NCBI RefSeq assembly: GCF_019263585.2
Contig: NZ_JADQDF010000001.1
Span: 4,846,501-4,910,500, forward strand
Source of the DNA: Pseudonocardia oceani
Lineage (GTDB): Bacteria > Actinomycetota > Actinomycetes > Mycobacteriales > Pseudonocardiaceae
Direction: 5' to 3'
Length of the DNA: 64,000 nt
Shown here: in pieces, positions 57,556-64,000 of the stretch
How positions within the stretch are numbered: the first letter of the stretch is position 1
How the letters are laid out: each line of letters starts with the position of its first letter
Notes under the pieces: model-generated
Database searches by the model: none
What the model saw: only the letters and a program-made list of their open reading frames with translations
Told to the model about the DNA's origin: nothing
Made by a program: the position numbers and the translations under genes

Positions 57556-59853
57556 GTGAACGACGACGTCCTGCGCACCATCGAGCAGCGGGTGCTGTGG
57601 CTGGCCACCGCGATCGTGCACCACGCCAACCGCGTGCGCCCCAACCCCGGCGGGCTCAAGGTGGGCGGGCACCAGGCGTCGAGCGCGTCGATGGTGACGA
57701 TCATGACCGCGCTCTGGTTCGAGCACCTGCGCCGCGAGGACCGCGTCTCGGTGAAGCCGCACGCCTCGCCCGTCCTGCACGCGATCAACCACCTCCTGGG
57801 CGAGCTCGACGCGCGCTACCTCACGACGCTGCGCGAGTTCGGCGGCCTGCAGAGCTACCCGAGCCGCTCGAAGGACCCCGATCCCGTCGACTACTCCACG
57901 GGCTCGGTCGGCATCGGCGCCACCGCCCCGATCTGGGGCGCGCTCGCCCGCCGCTACGTCCAGGCGGACGGCGCTGATGCGCGTTCCGCTGACGCTCCAC
58001 GCTGGGGCCGCCAGTACTCCCTGGTCGGCGACGCGGAGCTCGACGAGGGCGCCTGCTGGGAGGCCGTCCTCGACCCGATGGTCTCCGAGCTGGGGGAGGT
58101 CGTCTGGATCGTCGACCTCAACCGGCAGAGCCTCGACCGCGTCGTCCCCAACATCGGCGCCACGCGCCTGCAGGGCATGTTCGACGCCGCGGGCTGGCAG
58201 GTCCTCACCGTCAAGTACGGGGCCCTGCTGGAGGAGCTGTTCACCCGCCCCGGCGGCGACGCGCTGCGCACCCGCATCGACGAGATGCCCAACCCGGAGT
58301 ACCAGCGGCTGCTGCGCTGCACCCCCGACCAGCTGCGCGAGCGGGTCCCCGACGGCGACGAGAAGCTCGCCGCGCTGATCGCGGACCTCGACGACGCCAC
58401 GCTGCACGCGGCCATCCGCAACCTCGGCGGGCACGACCTCTCCGCGCTGCGCACCGCGTTCGCCACCATCGACGACACGCGCCCGACCGTCGTCTTCGCC
58501 TACACGGTCAAGGGGCACGGGCTCGCCAGCGAGGGGCACCCGCAGAACCACTCCTCGCTGCTCACCGCCGAGCAGTTCGCCGAGCTGGCCGCGGCCGTCG
58601 GCACCGACCCGGACGCCCCGTGGGAGCCGCTGCCCGCGGGCCCGGCCGCCGAGCTGTGCGCGGAGGTCGCGCAGCGGCTGCACCGCGAGCCGGTGGAGGT
58701 TGCAGCGGTGCCCGAGCTGCCCGCCGACATCGGGCGCACGCCATCGGGCACGGCCACCACGCAGGCCGCGCTGGGCCGCGCGCTGCTCGACCTCACCCGC
58801 GCCGCCCCCGCGGCGGCCAAGCGGGTCGTCACGCTGTGCCCGGACGTCTCGAGCTCCACCAACCTCGGCGGCTGGGTCAACAAGGTCGGCGTGTGGGCCG
58901 CGCGCGAGCAGGTCGACTGGTTCGCCGACGACCCCGAGACGATCCTGCACTGGCGCGAGCGCCCCGACGGCCAGCACCTGGAGCTGGGCATCGCCGAGAC
59001 CAACCTGGTCGGGCTGCTCGGTGAGCTGGGCGCCACGTGGAGCCGGTGGGGCGAGCCGCTGCTGCCCATCGGGGTGCTCTACGACCCGTTCGTCGAGCGC
59101 GCGCTGGAGCCGTGGTCGTTCGGGATGTACGCGGGCGGGCAGTCGATCCTGGTCGGCACGCCGTCGGGAGTCGCGCTGGCCCCCGAGGGCGGCGCGCACC
59201 AGTCGATCACCACGCCGTCGGTCGGGCTGGAGCAGCCGGGCTGCACCAGCTACGAGCCGGCGTTCGCGATCGACGTGGAGTGGTCGCTGCTGGCGTCGCT
59301 GGCGCAGCTCGGGCGCCCCGGCGGGCGGTCGGCGTACCTGCGCCTGTCCACGCGCCCGGTCGACCAGTCGCTGGCCGCGGTCCCGGCCGACCCGGCGGCC
59401 CGCGAGCGCCGGCGCCGCCAGGTCGTCGCGGGCGCGTACCCGCTGCGCCGCGCGGCCGGGTCGCCCGCCGTCACGATCGCCGTGATGGGGGCCGTCGTGC
59501 CCGAGGCGCTGGCCGCGGCGGAGCGGCTGGAGGCGCAGGGGCACGCGTGCGACGTCGTCTGCGTGACGAGCGCCGGGCTGCTGTTCGACGCGGTGCAGGC
59601 GCGCGCGGGGCGGGGGGAGGCCGACACCTGGGTCCTCGACGCCGCCTTCCCGGCGCGCCGCGCGGCGCCGCTGGTCACCGTGCTCGACGGGCACCCGCAC
59701 ACGCTGGCGTTCCTGGCCGGGATCAACCGGGTCCCGGCCGCCCACCTGGGCGTGTCGCGGTTCGGGCAGTCCGGCGACCTGGAGTCGGTGTTCCGCCACC
59801 ACGGCCTCGACGCCGACAGCATCGTCGGCGCCGCGCTCGACGTCGTGGAGTAG
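57556..59853 (+). CDS. pyruvate dehydrogenase E1-like (homodimeric TPP) enzyme
   Basis: The 765-residue enzyme resembles homodimeric E1/transketolase-like TPP proteins, somewhat shorter than AceE (about 890). Visible parts: HHANRVRPNPGGLKVGGHQASSASMVTIMTALWF, the TPP-binding SLVGDAELDEGACWEAVLDPMVSELGEVVWIVDLNRQSLDRV (GDx...N type), TVKGHGLASEGHPQNHSS, TLCPDVSSSTNLGGW, and GIAETNLVGLLGELGATWSRWGEPLLPIGVLYDPF. It should decarboxylate a 2-oxo acid. No E2 or E3 gene is adjacent, so the partner or physiological substrate is unknown. GTG 57556 follows GGGAGG by 8 nt. Confidence 0.8.
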   Translation: MNDDVLRTIEQRVLWLATAIVHHANRVRPNPGGLKVGGHQASSASMVTIMTALWFEHLRREDRVSVKPHASPVLHAINHLLGELDARYLTTLREFGGLQSYPSRSKDPDPVDYSTGSVGIGATAPIWGALARRYVQADGADARSADAPRWGRQYSLVGDAELDEGACWEAVLDPMVSELGEVVWIVDLNRQSLDRVVPNIGATRLQGMFDAAGWQVLTVKYGALLEELFTRPGGDALRTRIDEMPNPEYQRLLRCTPDQLRERVPDGDEKLAALIADLDDATLHAAIRNLGGHDLSALRTAFATIDDTRPTVVFAYTVKGHGLASEGHPQNHSSLLTAEQFAELAAAVGTDPDAPWEPLPAGPAAELCAEVAQRLHREPVEVAAVPELPADIGRTPSGTATTQAALGRALLDLTRAAPAAAKRVVTLCPDVSSSTNLGGWVNKVGVWAAREQVDWFADDPETILHWRERPDGQHLELGIAETNLVGLLGELGATWSRWGEPLLPIGVLYDPFVERALEPWSFGMYAGGQSILVGTPSGVALAPEGGAHQSITTPSVGLEQPGCTSYEPAFAIDVEWSLLASLAQLGRPGGRSAYLRLSTRPVDQSLAAVPADPAARERRRRQVVAGAYPLRRAAGSPAVTIAVMGAVVPEALAAAERLEAQGHACDVVCVTSAGLLFDAVQARAGRGEADTWVLDAAFPARRAAPLVTVLDGHPHTLAFLAGINRVPAAHLGVSRFGQSGDLESVFRHHGLDADSIVGAALDVVE

Positions 59854-59972
59854 CCGGGAGTCAAGCTGCTCCATGCGGCCGAGTGAACCGTGGCGAACGG
59901 CGCTAACGCGCCGTGGCGGGCGCCCGAATCCCGGGGACAGGTCACCCACGCCTCGTCACCAGGAGCAGCGCC

Positions 59973-61079
59973 ATGAAGCCGTCCCTCACCCGCACCGGAC
60001 TCGTCGCCGCGTCCGTCGCGGTGTCCGCCGTAGCCCTCGCCCTCGTCCCCGCCACCGCGTCCGCCGCCCAGCCGGGCGGCGCGAGCACGGTCGTCGTCAC
60101 CCCCGACGACCTGCAGGGCTGGGCGATCTCGCCCGCGCCGAACAGCACGACGACGGAGTTCCGGGCGGGGCCCTCGACCCTCGGGACGGGCGCCCTGCGG
60201 TTCGGGCCGATCGCCGTGACGCCCGCGGCGAGCAAGTTCATCATCGGCCGGGCGACGAGCCTGCCCACGGCCACCGCCGGGGTGGCGGTCGACTACTACA
60301 TCGACCCGGCGGCGACGAACAAGGCGCCCGAGCAGTACTACCTCAACGTCTACGCCGACAGCGCCGCCGACGGCACCCCGCCGGCGAGCTTCTACGAGTG
60401 CCGCTACGACTACGTGGCCTCGGTGAGTGGCGACGGCTGGCACACCCTCACCGCCACCGCGGCGACGACGGCCACCGACGTGAGCGTTCGGGAGAACACG
60501 GCCTGCGGCGACTCGCTGGACGACCTCCCGGCGGGCAGCACGGTGTTCCTGGTGGCGCTCAACGCGGGCGACACGTCGTCGAACGACGCGGGCATCGCCG
60601 GCGGCTTCGACCGGGCCCGGCTCAGCACCGGCGCCACGACGACGACCTACGACTTCGAGCCGCTGACGCCGCCGGCGTGCGAGAGCGCGCCGCGCCCGGG
60701 CCGCACCGGCACGGCGCGCGCCGACGTGGTCCGCGGCACGGCGGCGGGCGACCGCGTCGACCTGCTCGCCGGTGACGACGTCGCCGACCTGCTCGGCGGC
60801 GACGACTGCGTGCTGGGCGGCGCCGGCCGCGACACGCTGCGCACCGGCGACGGGGCCGACCAGGTCTCCGGCGGCGCCGACGCCGACACGATCGACAGCG
60901 GCGCGGGCGACGACCTCGTCGACCCGGGCGCCGGGCGCGACGTCGTCTCCACCGGCTCCGGCGACGACGATGTGTCGGCCGCCGACGGCGAGGTCGACGT
61001 CGTCGACTGCGGTGCGGGCGTCGACACGGTGCGCGCCGACCGCACCGACGTCCTGCGCCACTGCGAGACGCGCCTCTGA
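59973..61079 (+). CDS. secreted protein with RTX-type calcium-binding repeats
   Basis: The 368-residue protein has a clear signal peptide (MKPSLTRTGLVAASVAVSAVALALVPATASAAQ). Residues 35-240 are a beta-rich domain of unknown role. The C-terminal 120 residues contain repeated Gly/Asp blocks (GTARADVVRGTAAGDRVDLLAGDDVADLLGGDDCVLGGAGRDTLRTGDGADQVSGGADADTIDSGAGDDLVDPGAG), the hemolysin-type RTX calcium-binding repeats, here without an obvious toxin domain. AGGAG (59961-59965) precedes ATG 59973. It ends CGAGVDTVRADRTDVLRHCETRL, often seen in actinobacterial RTX-like surface proteins. Confidence 0.85.
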   Translation: MKPSLTRTGLVAASVAVSAVALALVPATASAAQPGGASTVVVTPDDLQGWAISPAPNSTTTEFRAGPSTLGTGALRFGPIAVTPAASKFIIGRATSLPTATAGVAVDYYIDPAATNKAPEQYYLNVYADSAADGTPPASFYECRYDYVASVSGDGWHTLTATAATTATDVSVRENTACGDSLDDLPAGSTVFLVALNAGDTSSNDAGIAGGFDRARLSTGATTTTYDFEPLTPPACESAPRPGRTGTARADVVRGTAAGDRVDLLAGDDVADLLGGDDCVLGGAGRDTLRTGDGADQVSGGADADTIDSGAGDDLVDPGAGRDVVSTGSGDDDVSAADGEVDVVDCGAGVDTVRADRTDVLRHCETRL

Positions 61080-61104
61080 CTCCCCGGACGACCAGGGCGG
61101 TCCA

Positions 61105-61134
61105 CCGGGGGCGGTGCGGGTGCGCCGCCCCCGG
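61105..61134. terminator. bidirectional terminator hairpin
   Basis: A perfect 10-bp stem CCGGGGGCGG (61105-61114) / CCGCCCCCGG (61125-61134) with a 10-nt loop lies between the convergent RTX and PAC2 genes. Confidence 0.75.
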
Positions 61135-61142
61135 CGGGAGCG

Positions 61143-62102
61143 TCAGCCGGGGGAGCCGGGCGTGCCGGGGCCGAGGTCGCCCGGGTCGCCCTTGTCGCCC
61201 TTCTCGTCGTCGCGGTCGGCGAGGAACTTCTCCACCTCGGCCGCGAGCTCGTCGGCGCTGGGCAGCTCGCCGGACAGGCCCAGCCCGCCGCGGTCACCGC
61301 GTCCCGACGAGACCGTGTCGTACTGGCGCTCCAGGGCCTGCACGACCTGCGCGACCTCCTCCGAGCCCGCGACCTGCTCGGCGATCTCGGCCTCGGCGCG
61401 CTCGGCGGCCTGCGACAGCGACTCGGTGGGCAGGTAGAGCCCGGCGGCCAGGCCGACGTGGTCGAGCAACACGCGCGCGGCCTGCGGGTACTCCGAGCGG
61501 GCGAGGTAGTGCGGCACGTGGACCGCGAAGCCCATGGCGTCGTGCCCGGCCTCGCCGAGGCGGAACTCCATCAGCGCGATCGCGCTGCCGGGGACCTCGG
61601 CCGTGGCGAACCAGGCCTCGTGGCCCTCGGTCAGCTCCGGGCGCGTGCCGTGCACCGTGACCCCGATGGGGCGGGTGTGCGGCACGGCCATCGGGATGGC
61701 CGTGAGGTTGATGACCAGGCGGACGCCGAGGCGCTGCACGAGCTGCTCGACGGCCGCGGCGAAGCGCTCCCACTGCGTGTCCGGCTCCGGGCCCGACAGC
61801 AGCAGGTACTGCGTGTCGCCGGTGTCCGACAGCGCGACGATGTCCAGCTCGGGGCCGTGGTAGGCCGCCCAGCGGTCGGACTCGAAGCGCAGCGGGGGCC
61901 GCCGCGAGCGGTAGTCGACGAGCTGGTCGACGTCGAAGCGCACCACCGTCGTCGACTCGCTGCCGCTGGTCTCCAACGCCTCCAGGGCCAGCCGCGAGGC
62001 GTTCCCGGCGTCGACGAAGCCGTCGAGCGCCACGATCATCACGGGCTCCTCGAGCGCCGGAGCGTCGTCCACGATCTCGTACAGCTCGGCCGGTTCCTGC
62101 AC
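61143..62102 (-). CDS. PAC2 family protein with collagen-like tail
   Basis: The 319-residue protein is a PAC2 (proteasome assembly chaperone-like) family member common in actinobacteria: VMIVALDGFVDAGNASRLALEALETSGSESTTVVRFDVDQLVDYRSRRPPLRFESDRWAAYHGPELDIVALSDTGDTQYLLLSGPEPDTQWERFAAAVEQLV, followed by a helical C-terminal half. Its exact role is unknown; some actinobacterial PAC2 members lie in proteasome contexts, but no proteasome gene is seen here. The last 20 residues (EKGDKGDPGDLGPGTPGSPG) form Gly-x-y triplets, a collagen-like tail. GTG 62102 is the start. Confidence 0.85.
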   Translation of the reverse strand: MQEPAELYEIVDDAPALEEPVMIVALDGFVDAGNASRLALEALETSGSESTTVVRFDVDQLVDYRSRRPPLRFESDRWAAYHGPELDIVALSDTGDTQYLLLSGPEPDTQWERFAAAVEQLVQRLGVRLVINLTAIPMAVPHTRPIGVTVHGTRPELTEGHEAWFATAEVPGSAIALMEFRLGEAGHDAMGFAVHVPHYLARSEYPQAARVLLDHVGLAAGLYLPTESLSQAAERAEAEIAEQVAGSEEVAQVVQALERQYDTVSSGRGDRGGLGLSGELPSADELAAEVEKFLADRDDEKGDKGDPGDLGPGTPGSPG

Positions 62103-62202
62103 CGCGCACCTCTTCCCATTCGACGGTCGTCCCGTCCGCACAACGTGAACCTGCCCGCACAGCATCCCGTTCCGCACCGGGATCGCGCACCATGGGTCTG
62201 TC

Positions 62203-63525
62203 ATGGATGCCGCAGCCCTCTCCCCGACGACGCCGTCGACCACCTCCACCCGCCGGATCTGGGCGGTCTGGGCGGTGGCTCTCGCGGCCTACCTCGTCGG
62301 CGTCATGCACCGCACCTCGTTCGGTGTCGCCGGTCTGGAGGCGGCCGAGCGCTTCGGCGCCGCGCCCGCCGTGCTCTCCGGCTTCGTCGTGCTCCAGCTC
62401 CTGGTCTACGCCAGCCTGCAGATCCCCGTCGGCGTGCTGCTCGACCGGTACGGGGCGCAGCGGCTCGTCGTCGCCGGGGCGCTGACGATGGCCGCGGGTC
62501 AGGTGGTCCTGGCGCTCGCCACGTCGCTGCCGCTGGCCATCGCCGCGCGCCTGCTGGTGGGCACCGGTGACGCGCTGACGTTCATCAGCGTGCTCGCCGT
62601 CGTCAACGCCTGGTTCCCGGCGCGGCGCGTGCCGCTGATGACCCAGCTGACGGGCCTGCTCGGGCAGCTCGGGCAGGTGCTCTCGGCCCTGCCGCTCGCG
62701 GCGCTGCTCTACGGGCCGGGGTGGACGCCCGCGTTCCTGTCGGCCGCCGGGCTCGGGGTGTTCGTCGCGATCGCCGTGCTCGTCGTCGTCCGCAACCGGC
62801 CGCCGGGGGCCGCGCCGCCGCCCGCCGCGCCGTCGCCGCGGGAGATCGTCGACGGGCTGAAGAAGTCGTGGCGCGAGCCCGGCACGCGCCTGGGCCTGTG
62901 GACCCACATGGGCACGCAGTTCTCCGGCACGGTGTTCGCGCTGCTGTGGGGCGTGCCCTACCTCGTCGCGGGGCAGGGGTTCAGCTCCGGGCAGGCGAGT
63001 GCGCTGCTCACGCTGTTCGTCGGCGTCGGGATCCTCGCGGGGCCGCTGTTCGGGGAGTTCACCGCACGGCACCCGCTGCGGCGCTCGTGGCTGGTGCTCA
63101 CCGTCATCGGGCTGACGGCGGCCGCCTGGACGGTGGTGCTGCTCGTCCCGCCGCCCGCACCGGGCTGGCTGCTCGTCGTCCTCGTGGTGGTGCTGGCGCT
63201 GGGCGGGCCCGGTTCGATGATCGGCTTCGACTACGCACGCACGTTCAACCCTGGCCACCGGCAGGGCACCGCGGTCGGCATCGTCAACATCGGCGGGTTC
63301 CTGGCGTCGCTGCTGGTGGCGCAGGCGGTCGGGGTGGTGCTGGGTCTGGCGGCCGGCGGCTACTCGCCCGAGGCGTTCCGGCTGGCCTGGACGGTGCAGT
63401 ACGTCGTGTGGGCGTTCGCGACCGCGGGGATCCTCGTCGCCCGCCGCCGTGCGCGGCGCAAGCTCGCCGCGGACGGCGTCGTGGTGCCGCCGCTGCGCGA
63501 GGTGCTGGCCCGCCGTCGCCGATGA
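62203..63525 (+). CDS. MFS transporter
   Basis: The 440-residue major-facilitator protein has 12 hydrophobic segments in two halves joined by a cytoplasmic loop with APSPREIVDGLKKSWREPGTRLG. The motif-A-like LQIPVGVLLDRYGAQRLVVAG lies after the second segment. The fold resembles sugar/organic-anion or nitrate transporters, but the substrate cannot be predicted. ATG 62203 is divergent from the PAC2 gene. The C-terminus is Arg-rich (RRRARRKLAADGVV...ARRRR). Confidence 0.85.
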   Translation: MDAAALSPTTPSTTSTRRIWAVWAVALAAYLVGVMHRTSFGVAGLEAAERFGAAPAVLSGFVVLQLLVYASLQIPVGVLLDRYGAQRLVVAGALTMAAGQVVLALATSLPLAIAARLLVGTGDALTFISVLAVVNAWFPARRVPLMTQLTGLLGQLGQVLSALPLAALLYGPGWTPAFLSAAGLGVFVAIAVLVVVRNRPPGAAPPPAAPSPREIVDGLKKSWREPGTRLGLWTHMGTQFSGTVFALLWGVPYLVAGQGFSSGQASALLTLFVGVGILAGPLFGEFTARHPLRRSWLVLTVIGLTAAAWTVVLLVPPPAPGWLLVVLVVVLALGGPGSMIGFDYARTFNPGHRQGTAVGIVNIGGFLASLLVAQAVGVVLGLAAGGYSPEAFRLAWTVQYVVWAFATAGILVARRRARRKLAADGVVVPPLREVLARRRR

Positions 63526-63554
63526 TCGTCTTCCCGGGGCCCCGGGTCGTCACC

Positions 63555-63575
63555 CGATAGTGACAACGCTTATCG
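63555..63575 (+). promoter_or_regulatory. possible operator upstream of the CooC/MinD-like gene
   Basis: CGATA (63555-63559) and TATCG (63571-63575) form an inverted repeat with 11 bp between arms, 35-55 bp upstream of the start at 63610. The region is AT-richer than its surroundings and likely holds the promoter. Confidence 0.35.
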
Positions 63576-63609
63576 TTTGCGCTTCCACAGGCGGATGAGG
63601 GGAGTCCGG

Positions 63610-64000
63610 GTGCGCATCGCGTTCGTCGGCAAGGGCGGCAGCGGGAAGACGACGGCGGCGGCGGTGTTCAGCCGCCACCTCGCCGAGCGGGGGCACCCGG
63701 TGCTCGCGGTCGACGCCGACATCAACCAGCACCTGGGCCAGGCGCTCGGGCACGACGGGCCGCCGCCGCGCGCGCTCGGCTCCGACCTCACCTGGCTCAA
63801 GGACCACCTGCGCGGCACCAACCCGCGCATCGCCTCGGCTGCGACCATGATCAAGACGACGCCGCCCGGGCCCGGCTCGCGGCTGCTCGACCTCGACCCC
63901 GCCGGCGAGCTGCTCGCCCGGTACTCGATCGACGTCGGCGGCGTGCGGCACCTCGTCACCGGCGAGTTCGAGGAGGCCGACATCGGCGTCTCCTGCTACC
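63610..64000 (+). CDS. CooC/MinD-like ATP-binding protein, C-terminus cut by window edge
   Basis: The gene starts at GTG 63610 after GGGGAG and stays open to the right edge (130 residues visible). The N-terminus RIAFVGKGGSGKTTAAAVFSRHLAERGHPVLAVDADINQHLGQALG has the deviant Walker A KGGSGKTT and DADINQHL of the CooC/MinD/ParA class. Later parts (DLTWLKDHLRGTNPRIASAATMIKTTPPGPGSRLLDLD) fit actinobacterial ATP-binding proteins of this class. A role in metallocofactor insertion or cellular positioning is possible; not determined. Confidence 0.8.
   Translation, partial: MRIAFVGKGGSGKTTAAAVFSRHLAERGHPVLAVDADINQHLGQALGHDGPPPRALGSDLTWLKDHLRGTNPRIASAATMIKTTPPGPGSRLLDLDPAGELLARYSIDVGGVRHLVTGEFEEADIGVSCY

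Overview
The window is a 64 kb chromosomal segment from a very high-GC bacterium. GTG starts are frequent, 4-bp start/stop overlaps are common, and several -10 hexamers sit about 7 nt before a start codon, as expected for leaderless mRNAs. Together with the gene families present (RecBCD, PknB-type kinases, PAC2, DUF3558, NYN/OST-HTH proteins) this points to an actinobacterium, probably a Pseudonocardia-like member of the Pseudonocardiaceae. The genus is an inference. No rRNA, tRNA, CRISPR array, transposase or phage gene was seen.

Layout. 1-3.4 kb: DNA-binding, DUF4236/TPR, TerD and PH-domain genes. 3.6-14.1 kb: a tightly coupled three-gene operon of a giant NERD/pseudokinase/kinase/P-loop protein, a 546-aa protein of unknown function and a 1,677-aa HerA-like ATPase. 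It resembles the restriction half of Dnd systems (DptF-DptG-DptH) and the kinase/MAD7/ATPase half of MADS, but no modification genes are visible. 14.1-20.4 kb: EcsC, an autoregulated ArsR/SRPBCC pair, GT9, an aminotransferase, a TetR/MDR pair and a DUF368 protein, with two short gene remnants. 20.4-23.9 kb: a divergent NAD/ADP-ribose locus (NrtR-like regulator plus NYN/OST-HTH protein versus ARPP-1 plus ADP-ribosylglycohydrolase). 23.9-28.1 kb: a secreted thermonuclease and a split Tm-1-like/PEP-hydrolase/SRPBCC operon.

28.2-45.3 kb is dominated by DNA double-strand-break end processing. A HerA-like ATPase, SbcD (Mre11), SbcC (Rad50) and a NurA-like nuclease form a cluster reminiscent of the archaeal HerA-NurA-Mre11-Rad50 set. 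It is followed directly, on the other strand, by a complete recC-recB-recD operon.

45.3-64 kb is mostly housekeeping. It holds a small basic protein, a 490-bp gap with two near-identical long palindromes and G-rich repeats, phosphoglucomutase, and two paralogous Ser/Thr kinases with an unusual lipoyl-like domain plus four C-terminal membrane segments. After these come a helical protein of unknown function, a methyltransferase, a quinone oxidoreductase, a BCCT transporter, an Lrp/AsnC regulator divergent from a pyruvate-dehydrogenase-E1-like enzyme, a secreted RTX-like protein, a PAC2 protein, an MFS transporter and the start of a CooC/MinD-like ATPase. The strongest candidates for under-described systems are the kinase-DptFGH/MAD6-8-like operon and the NrtR-NYN-ARPP-1-ARG locus.
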